A DNA stretch of 64,000 bases from CAZQFV01 sp964613665 (GTDB lineage Bacteria > Chloroflexota > Chloroflexia > DTKN01). The position numbers were made by a program, and so were the translations under genes. Below the pieces are notes generated by a model that did not search any database, had not been told where the DNA came from, and saw only the letters and a list, made by a program, of their open reading frames with translations. This document shows positions 7,643-16,472 of this stretch, piece after piece. Where the stretch lies: positions 6,470 through 70,469 of the forward strand of contig CAZTIG010000018.1 in the NCBI GenBank assembly GCA_964613665.1, written 5' to 3'. Every line of letters begins with the position of its first letter. The stretch's first letter is position 1.

Positions 7643-7866
7643 GGCAGGATCCTCACATCCACTGACAGACGCCGTGCGCCAAGAGAGGCGGCCCGCAGCG
7701 CCTCCAGGACCTGCGGCAGTAGCTCGTGCTGTGAGCGAGAGCGGCGCCCTGCGGGTGGCCAGGGGCCGCCAGCGAGGTAGGCGTGGGGTTCATGAACGGA
7801 TGTCAGAGGACATCCGCAGTACGCCCGTACGTCGCCCGGCCGGCAGGCTCCCGCTGCCGGCCCCGC
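7643..7866. other. Intergenic stretch with two hairpins
   Basis: No convincing gene is present. A small hairpin CGGATGTC/GACATCCG sits at 7797-7816, and a stronger one at 7838-7862 lies at the 3' end of ftcD. Apparent ORFs here are short and lack ribosome sites. Confidence 0.5.
7838..7862 (-). terminator. Hairpin after ftcD
   Basis: GGCCGGCAG (7838-7846) pairs perfectly with CTGCCGGCC (7854-7862) around a 7-base loop, directly after the ftcD stop on the minus strand. No U-run follows. Confidence 0.5.
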
Positions 7867-9405
7867 CTAGCTCCCCTGGCGGCCGGCCACGACCTGCTGG
7901 ATCTGCGCCGCCAGGTCCGCGGCCTGCGACTCGAAGACGGCGATCTGCTGGCGAAAGTGCTCGACCAGGGCGGCATCGTCCAGGGCGGCGGCGTTGACGC
8001 GGACGTTGGCTGCGGCACCCTGGACCGCCGCCTCGGCCATCGCCACGGCCACCTGCGCGTCGGTCAGGGCGTTGGGGTTGCCCGATGCCGCGATGCGCAG
8101 CAGGAACTCCAGCACCTTGACCGCGCGCTCGGCGGTGGTCAGCGGCACACGGGCAGCACGCCGCGTGGCTTCCTGCACGGCCTGGCGGCGGGGCTCCTGC
8201 TCTTCAGGCGTGCCCTTGGGCCGGCGGTAGGCGGCCATGATATCCGCGAAGGCCGCCGCGTCGCGCACCGCCAGGTCGAGCAGCTCCTCCTGCAGGCGGG
8301 CGACCGCGGCCTCCATCGCGCGCATCTCGCCCTCGACGGCGGCGTACTGCTTGCGGCCGATGGTCAGGTTGGCGACCATGCGCGTCAACGCGGCAGCCTG
8401 GGCGCCGGCCAAGGCGGCGACAGTGCCCCCGCCGGGCGTGGCCGTGCCGGCGGCAACCCGGGACAGGAAGTCCCGCGGCAAGGCGGCGGCCAGGCTAGGC
8501 TCCTGCGCGCCTGGCCGCAGGCGGTTCTCGAGCACCTGCTCTTGGGAAAAACTGTGTAGCTGCAGCGCGTGGGCGGCCACGTCGAGCAGCGCCTCGGCCG
8601 GCACCAGGCCCACGATCTCGCTCCCCAGCACCGGCACGCCGTACCGGGCAGCCTCGTCGCGCAGCAGGGCCATCATGCGGTGGATCGGCGTGCGCCGGTA
8701 GTCGGTCAGGTTCATCGAGACCTGCACCTGGCCGGGCCGGTCCACTGCCACGGCCATGGCCTTGACGTAGCGCAGCCCGCCATCGCTGTGGCGCAGTGCC
8801 CTGGCGATGCGCCTGGCCACCCCCAGGTCGGAGGTGCCCAGGTAGACGTTGTAGGCGATAAGGAAGGGACGTGCGCCCACGGCCGTGGCGCCGGCCGGCC
8901 CCAGCACGGCCGGCCCAAAGTCCGGCGCGCGCTCGGGGTCCGCCGCAATCTCCTGCGCCAGCCCCTCGTACTCGCCACGGCGCACGTCGGCCAGGTTGCG
9001 TCGCTCCGGGCGGGCGGCAGCCTCCTCGTACAGGTAGACCGGGATGCCGAGCTCCGCACCGATACGCGCCCCCACCGCGCGGGCCAGGGCCACGCACTCC
9101 TCCATGGTCACACCCTGCACCGGGACAAAGGGGAGAACGTCGGTGGCGCCGATGCGCGGGTGGGCCCCCTGGTGCCGGCGCATGTCGATCAGGCCGGCCG
9201 CCTCCTGCACCGCCCGAAAGGCGGCCTCGCCCACCGCCTCCGGCGAGCCGACAAAGGTGACCACGGCGCGGTTGTGGCTGGCGTCCATCTCGACGTCCAG
9301 GAGCTGCACGCCAGGCACCGCAGCGATGCGGGCGCAGATCTGGTCCACTACCGGCCGCCGCCGGCCCTCGCTAAAGTTGGGAACGCACTCGACCAGGCGA
9401 TCCAT
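7867..9405 (-). CDS. ftcD: Bifunctional glutamate formimidoyltransferase/formimidoyl-THF cyclodeaminase
   Basis: The 512-residue protein starts VECVPNFSEGR, the hallmark of the formiminotransferase N-terminal domain (about 1-180, with HPRIGATDVLPFVP). The transferase C-terminal subdomain follows (about 180-300, VSMNLTDYRRTPIH). Residues about 320-505 form the cyclodeaminase domain (TPGGGTVAALAGAQAAAL). The full fusion moves the formimino group of N-formiminoglutamate to tetrahydrofolate, then releases ammonia, as in histidine breakdown. No other hut gene is nearby. ATG 9405 overlaps the stop of the upstream MFS remnant (TGATG). A SD, AAGGAG, lies just upstream. Confidence 0.9.
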   Translation of the reverse strand: MDRLVECVPNFSEGRRRPVVDQICARIAAVPGVQLLDVEMDASHNRAVVTFVGSPEAVGEAAFRAVQEAAGLIDMRRHQGAHPRIGATDVLPFVPVQGVTMEECVALARAVGARIGAELGIPVYLYEEAAARPERRNLADVRRGEYEGLAQEIAADPERAPDFGPAVLGPAGATAVGARPFLIAYNVYLGTSDLGVARRIARALRHSDGGLRYVKAMAVAVDRPGQVQVSMNLTDYRRTPIHRMMALLRDEAARYGVPVLGSEIVGLVPAEALLDVAAHALQLHSFSQEQVLENRLRPGAQEPSLAAALPRDFLSRVAAGTATPGGGTVAALAGAQAAALTRMVANLTIGRKQYAAVEGEMRAMEAAVARLQEELLDLAVRDAAAFADIMAAYRRPKGTPEEQEPRRQAVQEATRRAARVPLTTAERAVKVLEFLLRIAASGNPNALTDAQVAVAMAEAAVQGAAANVRVNAAALDDAALVEHFRQQIAVFESQAADLAAQIQQVVAGRQGS

Positions 9406-9791
9406 CACACGCTCCTTAGGGCAAACAGCGCCAGAAGGAGGACCACCAGCCACACCCCCAGGGCGTTCGCCAGCACGAGTGCGGCCAGGGCCAGGCTGAG
9501 CACCGCGCTCAGGCAGTCCACGGCCATCATCGTGCGCCTGCGGTCGTGGCGGTCGCCCCAGACGCCCGCCAGAGGCGCGCCGAAGACGGTGGGGATGGTC
9601 CAGGCCAGGTCGACGGCGGCCAGCGCTGCCGCCAGTTCCGACTTCTGGGCTGCACTGGGGAAACGCACCACGGTCAGCCAGATGTTCACGGCAAATCCTG
9701 TCAGGGCGCTGCCAGAAACGGAGATCGGTTGGGTGACCCAGACGATGAGAAAGGTACGCCAGCCGTCGGCGGGCGGTTCGTAGGAGGACAC
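9405..9791 (-). pseudogene. MFS transporter remnant (N-terminal fragment)
   Basis: The 128-residue frame encodes only the first three to four helices of a major-facilitator protein. The diagnostic loop after helix 2 is present (PLAGVWGDRHDRRRTM). The frame then stops after ALFALRSV, where a full MFS protein would run another 250 or more residues. The remaining domain is absent because ftcD begins here. The start (GTG 9791) follows GGAGGA-like sequence. It is most simply a deletion remnant that still carries the promoter and upstream translation for ftcD. Confidence 0.65.
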
Positions 9792-9843
9792 GGAAGACCG
9801 CCCCACCACCGGTCGCCGCGGGCACTTCCCGCGGGCAGGAGGG

Positions 9844-9872
9844 ATTATAGCAGAACAGGGCCGAGCTGGCAA
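9844..9872 (-). promoter_or_regulatory. Promoter of the MFS remnant-ftcD unit
   Basis: Minus-strand TTGCCA (9867-9872), 17-bp spacer, TATAAT (9844-9849) with an upstream TGC extension. Confidence 0.7.
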
Positions 9873-10091
9873 TTCGCCGGTCGGGGCGGCGCGCACCGCG
9901 GGGATAGAGGCCGGTGCGCTCGCGTGCCTGACATCCGGACATATCTCCACGCCACCCATTTCGGTGGGCCCCCAGCCCTGCCAGATGGGCCTGTTGGCCC
10001 ACTGTGGCGGGCATTTCCACGGCTGCGATCGGGGTCTCGGCCCACCATTCGTGGTGCACCGGCATTTGTGTCCGGACCTCAGGCGTGCTGT
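9873..10091. other. Non-coding region with a degenerate repeat fragment
   Basis: The region between divergent promoters holds no supported gene. Bases about 10045-10060 (CCATTCGTGGTGCACC) match the end of the dispersed repeat found whole at 41.8 and 61.4 kb. The rest is too diverged to assign. Confidence 0.45.
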
Positions 10092-10120
10092 TTGACGTCC
10101 CTGGCAGCGGATGGTACAAT
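10092..10120 (+). promoter_or_regulatory. maf promoter
   Basis: TTGACG (10092-10097), 17-bp spacer, TACAAT (10115-10120) with TGG immediately upstream (extended -10). Confidence 0.7.
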
Positions 10121-10165
10121 GCCGCTGGACCGGTGCGGCACCGGGCCGGCCCGGAGAACGCCGCC

Positions 10166-10798
10166 ATGCCGCCAGCACGCCTGATACTGGCCTCCAACTC
10201 CCCACGCCGGCAGGAGCTGCTGGCCGTCCTGGGGCTCTCGTATGTCGTGCGCGTCGTCGCGGTGGACGAGGCCGAGCTACCCGGCGAGCGGCCGCTGGAT
10301 ATGGTGGCCCGCCTGGCACGGGAGAAAGCTGCCGCAGTGCCCCTGGCACCGGGCGAGCTGCTCATCGCTGCCGACACCACGGTGGACCTGGCCGGGGAGG
10401 TGCTGGGCAAACCCCGCGACGCCGACGATGCCCGCAGGATGCTGCGCGCGATGCGCGGCCGGCCGCACGCCGTCCACTCGGCCGTGGCCCTGCGCCGCGG
10501 CGACGAACTGCTGCTCGAGGTGGCCTCCACCGAGGTGGCGATGCGCCCGTACAGCGGTGCCGAGGTCGAGGCCTATATCGCCTCCGGCGGCCCTATGGAC
10601 AAGGCCGGCGCCTACGGCATCCAGGACCAGCCTTTTTCGCCGGCCGAGCGCATCGCCGGCTGCTACCTGAACGTGATGGGGCTGCCGCTGTGCCACCTGG
10701 CGCGGGCCTTGCTGCGCTGGGGCGTGCCCCTGCCGGCCCTGCCGCCGCCCTATTGCCAGGTCGTGCTCGGCGGTCCCTGCCCGGTAGCGCTTTTCTAG
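10166..10798 (+). CDS. maf: Maf-family nucleoside triphosphate pyrophosphatase
   Basis: The 210-residue protein has the Maf signature SNSPRR (about 10-15), AADTTVDLAGEVLGKP with the catalytic Asp, and the KAGAYGIQ segment. The family hydrolyses non-canonical or modified NTPs, or dTTP/UTP, to monophosphates. The C-terminus is extended with PPYCQVVLGGPCPVALF, with two cysteines. ATG 10166 is favoured, although the ribosome site (GGAGAACG) is modest. It is transcribed alone from a strong promoter. Confidence 0.88.
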   Translation: MPPARLILASNSPRRQELLAVLGLSYVVRVVAVDEAELPGERPLDMVARLAREKAAAVPLAPGELLIAADTTVDLAGEVLGKPRDADDARRMLRAMRGRPHAVHSAVALRRGDELLLEVASTEVAMRPYSGAEVEAYIASGGPMDKAGAYGIQDQPFSPAERIAGCYLNVMGLPLCHLARALLRWGVPLPALPPPYCQVVLGGPCPVALF

Positions 10799-10870
10799 GC
10801 TCTCTTCCCCTTCAACGGATCCCAAGCACCTTCTCGCGGGGCAGCGCTGCCTCCTGCCGACGCCCCCGCC

Positions 10871-12640
10871 CTAGCCTGGGAACGGCACCGCCACGACCCC
10901 GCGGGCGACCTCCTGGTGCAGCGCAGCGATCTCCTCCTGCACGCGGCCGAGCACCTCGGCAGACGGCACCACGATGCGCTCCCTACTGTCGCGGCGCTTG
11001 AACTCCACCCCGCCGCGCTCCAGCGAGCGCTCGCTCACCGTCAGGCGCAGCGGCAGGCCGATCAGGTCGGCGTCCATGAACTTGACGCCGGGGCTCTCCT
11101 CACGGTCGTCGTAGAGCACCTCGACGCCAGCGTCCAGCAGGCCCTGATAGAGATCGCCTGCCGCCACGGTCACGGGGCCGGCCGGCCCGTGCAGCCCCAC
11201 CAGGTGGACATGGTAGGGGGCCACCGTGATCGGCCAGATCAGCCCGTGCTCGTCGTGGCAGTGCTCGGCCACGCATGCCAGCAGCCGGCCCGTGCCGATC
11301 CCGTAGGAGCCCATCACGACGGGCCGCGGCTGGCCGGCCTGGTCCAGGAAGGTGCAGCCCAGCGCCACGCTGTAGCGCGTCCCGAGCTTGAAGATGTTGC
11401 CCACCTCGACGCCGCGGGGGGCGCGCATGGCGGCGCTGCACTCTGGGCACGCAGCCCCCTCCTCGGCCGCGGCGATGTCGGCCACCAGGTCGGCCTGGTA
11501 GTCGCGCCCGTAGTTGACGTGGCGCAGGTGGTAGCCGGCCTCGTTGGCCCCGGCCACCAGGTTCGGAGAGGCCGCGACCGCGTCGTCCACGACGACGTAC
11601 GCGCCGCGCACGCCGATCGGCGAGCCGTAGCCCGGCTCGGCCCCCACGGCGCGGATCTCGTCCTCCCGCGCCGGCCGCAGCGCCCTGGCCCCGACGGCGT
11701 TGGCCAGCTTGGTCTCGTTGAGCTCCATGTCGCCCCGCACCACGGCAAAGACGAAGCGATCGACATCCTGGCCCTCCCCGCCAACGGTAGCCACCGTGAA
11801 GACGGCCTTGGCCGTCGCCGCCCTGGGCACCCCCAGGAAGGCCGCCAGGTCGTCGATGGTGGTTACGCCGGGCGTGGCCACCTTCTCCACCGGCCGGGGT
11901 GGTTCCTCCGGCACGGTGGCCTTCCGAAAACGGGCCACCTGGCGGTTGGCGGCGTAGCCGCAGGCGTCGCAGAGCAGCAGGGTGTCCTCTCCGGCCGGCG
12001 TCAGGTACATGAACTCGTGGGCCATACTGCCGCCCATCATCCCGACGTCTGAGCGGACGGCCATCACGGGGAGGCCGCAGCGGTGAAAGATGTCGAAGTA
12101 GGCCTGGTAGTGGGCGCGGTACTGGGCGTCGAGGCCCGCCGCGTCGACGTCCAGGCTGTAGCTGTCCAGCATGGTGAACTCGCGCACCCGCATCAGTCCT
12201 GCCCGCGGGCGCGGGTCGTCGCGCCACTTGGTCTGGATGTGGTAGAGGAGGAGCGGGAGCTGGCGGTAGGAACGCACCTCGCGGCGTACCAGGTCGGCGA
12301 CGACCTCCTCGTGGGTCATGGCCAACACCATGTCGCGGCCGGAGCGATCGCGGAAGCGCCCCATCTCCGGGCCGATCTCGTACCAGCGACCCGTCTCCCG
12401 CCAGAGGTCGGCGGGATGGACGACGGGCATGGTAAGCTCCTGCCCGCCGATCGCATCGATTTCCTCCCGCATGATCGCCTCGATCTTGCCGAGCGATCTG
12501 CGGGCCAAGGGCATGTAGGTGAAGATGCCGACTGCCAACTGGCGGATGAAACCGGCGCGCAACAGGAGCTGGTGGCTGGCGATCACGGCCTCGGCCGGCG
12601 CCTCGCGCAGGGTCTGGCTGAAGAGCTTGCTCATGCGCAT
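10871..12640 (-). CDS. proS: Prolyl-tRNA synthetase, bacterial type with editing domain
   Basis: The 589-residue class II synthetase opens MSKLFSQTLREAP, typical of bacterial ProRS. It carries motif 2 (RAGLMRVREFTMLDSYSLD) and motif 3 (GSYGIGTGRLLACVAE). An INS/YbaK editing domain is inserted at about 235-375 (TAKAVFTVA, VRGDMELNETKLANAVGA). The anticodon-binding domain is C-terminal. It charges tRNA-Pro and should clear Ala-tRNA-Pro. ATG 12640 follows GGAGGG. Its upstream neighbour, 49 bp away on the same strand, is a second ProRS of the other type. Confidence 0.95.
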   Translation of the reverse strand: MRMSKLFSQTLREAPAEAVIASHQLLLRAGFIRQLAVGIFTYMPLARRSLGKIEAIMREEIDAIGGQELTMPVVHPADLWRETGRWYEIGPEMGRFRDRSGRDMVLAMTHEEVVADLVRREVRSYRQLPLLLYHIQTKWRDDPRPRAGLMRVREFTMLDSYSLDVDAAGLDAQYRAHYQAYFDIFHRCGLPVMAVRSDVGMMGGSMAHEFMYLTPAGEDTLLLCDACGYAANRQVARFRKATVPEEPPRPVEKVATPGVTTIDDLAAFLGVPRAATAKAVFTVATVGGEGQDVDRFVFAVVRGDMELNETKLANAVGARALRPAREDEIRAVGAEPGYGSPIGVRGAYVVVDDAVAASPNLVAGANEAGYHLRHVNYGRDYQADLVADIAAAEEGAACPECSAAMRAPRGVEVGNIFKLGTRYSVALGCTFLDQAGQPRPVVMGSYGIGTGRLLACVAEHCHDEHGLIWPITVAPYHVHLVGLHGPAGPVTVAAGDLYQGLLDAGVEVLYDDREESPGVKFMDADLIGLPLRLTVSERSLERGGVEFKRRDSRERIVVPSAEVLGRVQEEIAALHQEVARGVVAVPFPG

Positions 12641-12689
12641 ATGTCATCCCTCCGCCGCACAGTGGCCGCCGACAGCCGATCCCCGACCG

Positions 12690-14117
12690 CTAGTAGGCCC
12701 GCGCGAAGACGGCCTGCTCGCTGGCCTCCTCCCCGCACACCACGCAGCGGCCCCGTCCCGCCGGCTGCCCCAGCGGGACGTTGCGCGTGGTGGCCTTGGT
12801 CTCCTCCTTGACCTTGTCCTCGCAGGCAGCCGACCCGCACCACCAGGCCCAGGCAAAGCCGCGCTCGACCGCCTGAACCAGCTCCTCGTAGCTCTGCGGG
12901 TAGGCCGTGTGCTCCTCGCGGAAGCGGAGCGCCCGCGCGAAGAGATCGCGCTGCACCTGCTCCAGCACGGCCGGAACGCGCTCTGCCAGGCCGGCCAGCG
13001 GCACGGCCTCCTTGCGCTCGCCCGGCCGGTCGCGCCGCGCCAGCAGCGCTTGCTGCGCGGCCACGTCGCGCGGCCCAATCTCGATCCGCAGCGGCACCCC
13101 GCGCATCTCCCAGTCGTTGAACTTGAAACCCGGGGTCAGGCCGTCGCGGTCGTCCAAGCGCAGGCGCAGGCCGGCCAGCCCCTCCTGCACCTGTTGGGCC
13201 ATTGCCAGGACCGCGCTGCGCTCCTCGGCGCTCTTCCAGATCGGCACGACAACTACCTGGACGGGGGCCAACCGCGGCGGCAGGATCAGCCCCTGGTCGT
13301 CGCCGTGCACCATCACCACCGCCCCCACCATGCGCGTGCTCACGCCCCAGCTCGTCTGCCAGACGTACTCCATCTCGTTGCGCTCGCTGAGGAACTGGGT
13401 GCCAAAGGCCCGGGCAAAGTTCTGGCCCAGGAAGTGGGAGGTGCCGGCCTGCAGCGCCCAGCCGTTGCCCATCATGGCCTCGATCGAGTAGCTCTCCACC
13501 GCCCCGGCGAACTTTTCCGAGGCGCTCTTGCGCCCGCAGATCACCGGGGTGGCCGCGTCGGCCTCGGCAAAGTCGCGGTAGACCTCCAGCATGCGCAGGG
13601 CCTCCTCGCGGGCCTCCTGCTCCGTGGCGTGGGCCGTGTGCCCCTCTTGCCAGAGGAACTCGGTCGTGCGCAGGAAGAGGCGTGTGCGCATCTCCCAGCG
13701 GACGACGTTGCCCCACTGGTTGATCAGCAGGGGCAGGTCGCGGTAGGAGCGGATCCACTTGGCGTACATCGCGTTGATGATCGTCTCCGAAGTCGGTCGG
13801 ACGGCCAGGGGCTCGTCGAGCTGCTCTCCGCCGCCGTGGGTGACCACCGCGAGCTGCGGGGCAAAGCCCTCGACGTGCTCGCTCTCCTTCTGGATAAAGC
13901 CCATCGGGATAAAGAGGGGGAAGTAGGCGTTCTGGTGCCCGGTGGCCTTGAAGCGCCGGTCCAGCCCTCCCTGGATATTCTCCCAGAGGGCGTAGCCGTA
14001 GGGCCGGATCACCATGCAGCCGCGCACCGGGGCGTAGTCGGCCAGCTCGGCCATCTGGACCACGTCGGTGTACCAGCGGGAGTAGTCCTCGCTCCGTGGA
14101 GTCACTTTCTGGGCCAT
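12690..14117 (-). CDS. proS: Prolyl-tRNA synthetase, archaeal/eukaryotic type
   Basis: The 475-residue protein lacks the INS editing domain and matches the ProS3 class. It shows RGCMVIRPYGYALWENIQ, motif 2 LFLRTTEFLWQEGHTAH, and motif 3 TSWGVSTRMVGAVVMVHGDDQG. The C-terminal zinc domain has WCGSAACEDKVKEETKATTR and CVVCG, and the chain ends in Tyr as is usual for the class. ATG 14117 lies behind AGGAGG. The gene is complete, so both ProRS types could be active. Some organisms of the class use it as the only ProRS. Confidence 0.95.
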   Translation of the reverse strand: MAQKVTPRSEDYSRWYTDVVQMAELADYAPVRGCMVIRPYGYALWENIQGGLDRRFKATGHQNAYFPLFIPMGFIQKESEHVEGFAPQLAVVTHGGGEQLDEPLAVRPTSETIINAMYAKWIRSYRDLPLLINQWGNVVRWEMRTRLFLRTTEFLWQEGHTAHATEQEAREEALRMLEVYRDFAEADAATPVICGRKSASEKFAGAVESYSIEAMMGNGWALQAGTSHFLGQNFARAFGTQFLSERNEMEYVWQTSWGVSTRMVGAVVMVHGDDQGLILPPRLAPVQVVVVPIWKSAEERSAVLAMAQQVQEGLAGLRLRLDDRDGLTPGFKFNDWEMRGVPLRIEIGPRDVAAQQALLARRDRPGERKEAVPLAGLAERVPAVLEQVQRDLFARALRFREEHTAYPQSYEELVQAVERGFAWAWWCGSAACEDKVKEETKATTRNVPLGQPAGRGRCVVCGEEASEQAVFARAY

Positions 14118-14157
14118 CGTCGCAACCTCCTGCAGTCAGATCAGCCCCAAGACCGGG

Positions 14158-14679
14158 CTAGAACGCCCGCTTCACCCCGGTCGTCAGCCAATCGGGGATG
14201 GTGTGGGCAGCTCCGCCCAGCACAAAACCGACCAGCACGTCGACGAAGAAACGCGGGTGGTCGCGCACCAGGCCGGCCCACAGGGCGTGCCATTGGAAGA
14301 GCCAACCGAAGGCGTCGAAGCCGGCCAGCCAGCCGCCTAGCGCCACGGCCGTCACGCCCAGCATCACCACCAGGTCCACGACCAGCACAAAGTAGACCAG
14401 GCGCAGCAGCGGCCCCAGGACCAGGCCGTGCGAGAGCCAGCTGCGGTGCAGCACCATCCGCGCGTAGGGCCACCACATCCAGCGCAGCGGTCCCCAGCGG
14501 CGGTACTCGACAGCCTGGATGTCCAGGTCGCAGGAAAAGGCCAGACCGGAGAGCAGGTACGACCCGGTCAGCACGGCCCAGGAGATCCAGCGGTTCTCCG
14601 ACGGCACCGCCAGGAACGCCGGTGCCAGCAGCCCGGCGCTGATCACTGTGATGCGATCGTGCACCGCCGTGTCCGGCAC
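14158..14679 (-). CDS. DUF2227 predicted metal-binding membrane protein
   Basis: The 173-residue protein starts MPDTAVHDRITV, matching the MPxGxxHDRIT start of DUF2227. GTG 14679 is chosen for this reason and for GAGG seven bases upstream. Conserved His/Asp residues lie in HDRIT, SCDLDIQAVEYRRWG, HRSWLSHG and HTIPDW. They resemble membrane phosphatase or hydrolase metal sites. About four hydrophobic helices are visible. The function is unknown. It sits between tdk and the archaeal-type proS on the same strand. Confidence 0.8.
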   Translation of the reverse strand: MPDTAVHDRITVISAGLLAPAFLAVPSENRWISWAVLTGSYLLSGLAFSCDLDIQAVEYRRWGPLRWMWWPYARMVLHRSWLSHGLVLGPLLRLVYFVLVVDLVVMLGVTAVALGGWLAGFDAFGWLFQWHALWAGLVRDHPRFFVDVLVGFVLGGAAHTIPDWLTTGVKRAF

Positions 14680-14750
14680 CGCCACACCTCGCCGCAGGTT
14701 CCAGGCACCGGGGCGGCGCTCCCCCGGCACCTCGGCCGCCGCACCACTGG

Positions 14751-15338
14751 CTACCTGCCCGGCCGGCCCGGCACCTCGTGGCAGTGCCGGCAGCGCGCCT
14801 CGTAGCTCTCTGCCGCACCCACCAGGATGACCGGGTCGTCGTAGCAAGCCGGCTTCCCGTCGATCAGGCGCTGCGTCCGGCTGGCCGGCGCGCCGCAGCG
14901 GACGCAGATGGCCTGCAGCTTCGAGACCTGCTCGGCGCGGGCCATCAGCTCCGGCATGGGGCCGAAGGGCTCGCCGCGAAAGTTCAGGTCCAGGCCGGCC
15001 ACGATGACCCGCAGGCCGCGGTGGGCCAGCTCCTCACAGAGCGCCACCACGTCCGGGCCGAAGAACTGGGCCTCGTCGATGGCCACGACCTCGGTGTCCG
15101 GCTCGAGGCGCTCGGCGATCTGCTGGGCATTGTCGACGGGCACGGCCACCACGCGCATGCCGTTGTGCGAGGCCACGTGCTCGGCGGTGTAGCGGGCGTC
15201 CAGGCTGGGCTTGAACACCTGCACGCGCTGGCGGGCGATCTGCGCCCGGCGCACCCGCCGGATCAGCTCCTCGGACTTGCCACTGAACATGCTGCCGCAG
15301 ATCACCTCGATCTGTCCGCGCTGCATTTCCCAGGCCAT
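14751..15338 (-). CDS. tdk: Thymidine kinase (type II)
   Basis: The 195-residue enzyme has a P-loop GSMFSGKSEELIRR (about 15-28) and the DEAQFF motif. The zinc-binding lasso has CVRCG and CRHCH. It phosphorylates thymidine to dTMP using ATP. ATG 15338 fits the family; the upstream in-frame GTG-like extension does not. Placement directly after the rpmE gene is common in bacteria. A hairpin at 15423-15454 lies between them. Confidence 0.93.
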   Translation of the reverse strand: MAWEMQRGQIEVICGSMFSGKSEELIRRVRRAQIARQRVQVFKPSLDARYTAEHVASHNGMRVVAVPVDNAQQIAERLEPDTEVVAIDEAQFFGPDVVALCEELAHRGLRVIVAGLDLNFRGEPFGPMPELMARAEQVSKLQAICVRCGAPASRTQRLIDGKPACYDDPVILVGAAESYEARCRHCHEVPGRPGR

Positions 15339-15422
15339 GGCTCCTGCTCCTCTCTGGGGAATCGGATCCTGGTCCTGCTTCGGCGATCCCACCGGGGCGT
15401 GCGGCCTGCCCCGGCAAAGGAA

Positions 15423-15454
15423 GAGGAGGCCAAAGGTCCTGCCTTTGCCTCCTC
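15423..15454 (-). terminator. Hairpin between rpmE and tdk
   Basis: GAGGAGGCCAAAGG (15423-15436) pairs with CCTTTGCCTCCTC (15442-15454) with one bulge. On the minus strand it is followed by TTCCTTTG. It may attenuate read-through from the ribosomal genes into tdk. Confidence 0.55.
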
Positions 15455-15491
15455 CAACAATCCGCTGACCATGCTGAACTGCAGGAGGCAG

Positions 15492-15827
15492 CTAGCCGGC
15501 CTCCTCCGTAGGTGCGACGGTGTCCACCCCTTCCGCCTCGCCCTCTTCCGGCAGCTCGATCAGCAGGCGCGCCCGCCGGCGCTCCGACTTGGCCTGGCGG
15601 CGCTCCTCGGTCTGCTGCTGCAGCCGTTGGCTGACCTCCACGCGCTGCATGAAGCGCTCCACCTGGCCGGCCGTGTCCACGATGCGCTGCTCGCCGGTGA
15701 AAAAGGGGTGGCACTTGGAGCAGACGTCGGTCTTGATGACCGGCCTCGTGGAACGGGTCTTCCAGGTGTTGCCACAGGCGCAGGTCACGGTGGCTTCGAC
15801 ATATTCTGGATGAATGCCCGCTTTCAA
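15492..15827 (-). CDS. rpmE: 50S ribosomal protein bL31 with acidic C-terminal extension
   Basis: The 111-residue protein contains the bL31 core KAGIHPEYVEATVTCACGNTW and DVCSKCHPFFTG, with zinc-ligand cysteines, plus GQVERFMQR. About 40 extra residues follow the core, first basic, then acidic (LPEEGEAEG...TEEAG). The start is TTG 15827, supported by AGGAGG seven bases upstream and by the family N-terminus MKAGIHP. It is third in the rplU-rpmA-rpmE run. Confidence 0.92.
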   Translation of the reverse strand: MKAGIHPEYVEATVTCACGNTWKTRSTRPVIKTDVCSKCHPFFTGEQRIVDTAGQVERFMQRVEVSQRLQQQTEERRQAKSERRRARLLIELPEEGEAEGVDTVAPTEEAG

Positions 15828-15843
15828 GGGATCCCCTCCTCGA

Positions 15844-16101
15844 CTAGGCTTCCGGGCAGACGCTGACGCGCTTCTGCACGCGCGAGTGCGGCTCGAAGCG
15901 CACATACCCGTCGACCAGGGCGAAGATGGTGTAGTCGCGCCCCAGGCCGACGTTCTGGCCCGGCTTGAACTTGGTGCCGCGCTGGCGGACGATGATGGTG
16001 CCGGCGCTGACGAACTGGCCCCCGAAGCGCTTGACGCCAAGCCGCTTCGACTGGCTGTCGCGACCGTTCCTGGTGCTGCCCACACCCTTCTTGTGAGCCA
16101 T
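15844..16101 (-). CDS. rpmA: 50S ribosomal protein bL27
   Basis: The 85-residue protein begins MAHKKGVGSTRNGRDS and continues KRLGVKRFGGQFVSAGTIIVRQRG. This is the standard bL27 sequence without the cleavable N-terminal extension found in Firmicutes. It lies near the peptidyl transferase centre. It is 15 bp downstream of rplU, in the usual rplU-rpmA order. Confidence 0.97.
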   Translation of the reverse strand: MAHKKGVGSTRNGRDSQSKRLGVKRFGGQFVSAGTIIVRQRGTKFKPGQNVGLGRDYTIFALVDGYVRFEPHSRVQKRVSVCPEA

Positions 16102-16116
16102 GGCAAACTCCTCCGG

Positions 16117-16428
16117 CTACGCCTCGATGGCCTCGACGAGCAGGCGCGTCTGTTCCTGGCGATGCCCGGTGTGGCGGCGGTAGCGCTTCTTCGACTTGTA
16201 CTTGAACACGTCGATCTTGGGCCCGCGCCCGTGGGCCAACACCGTCGCCCGGACCCTGGCCCCCTCGACCAGCGGGGCGCCGAGGCGCAACCCGCCCTCA
16301 CCCGAGACCAGCAGGACCTCGCTCAGCTCGATCTGCTGGCCGACCTCGCAGGGCAGGAGATCGACCTCCAGCGTCTGGTTCGGCTCGACCCGGTACTGCT
16401 TGCCCCCTGTTCGGACAATCGCATACAC
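16117..16428 (-). CDS. rplU: 50S ribosomal protein bL21
   Basis: The 103-residue protein begins MYAIVRTGGKQYRVEPNQ and has the family segment VFKYKSKKRYRRHTGHRQ near its end. It binds 23S rRNA. It is the first gene of the cluster and has a consensus promoter 45-73 bp upstream. Confidence 0.97.
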   Translation of the reverse strand: MYAIVRTGGKQYRVEPNQTLEVDLLPCEVGQQIELSEVLLVSGEGGLRLGAPLVEGARVRATVLAHGRGPKIDVFKYKSKKRYRRHTGHRQEQTRLLVEAIEA

Positions 16429-16472
16429 GATAGAACTCCTTGCAAAATGCCATCCCGTTTTCGCAAGCGGAT

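Noticed and set aside
9406..10530. In-frame upstream extension of ftcD.
   Set aside because: The family start VECVPNFSEGR is at 9405 with a ribosome site. The extension crosses a promoter, an MFS frame and the maf gene in antisense.
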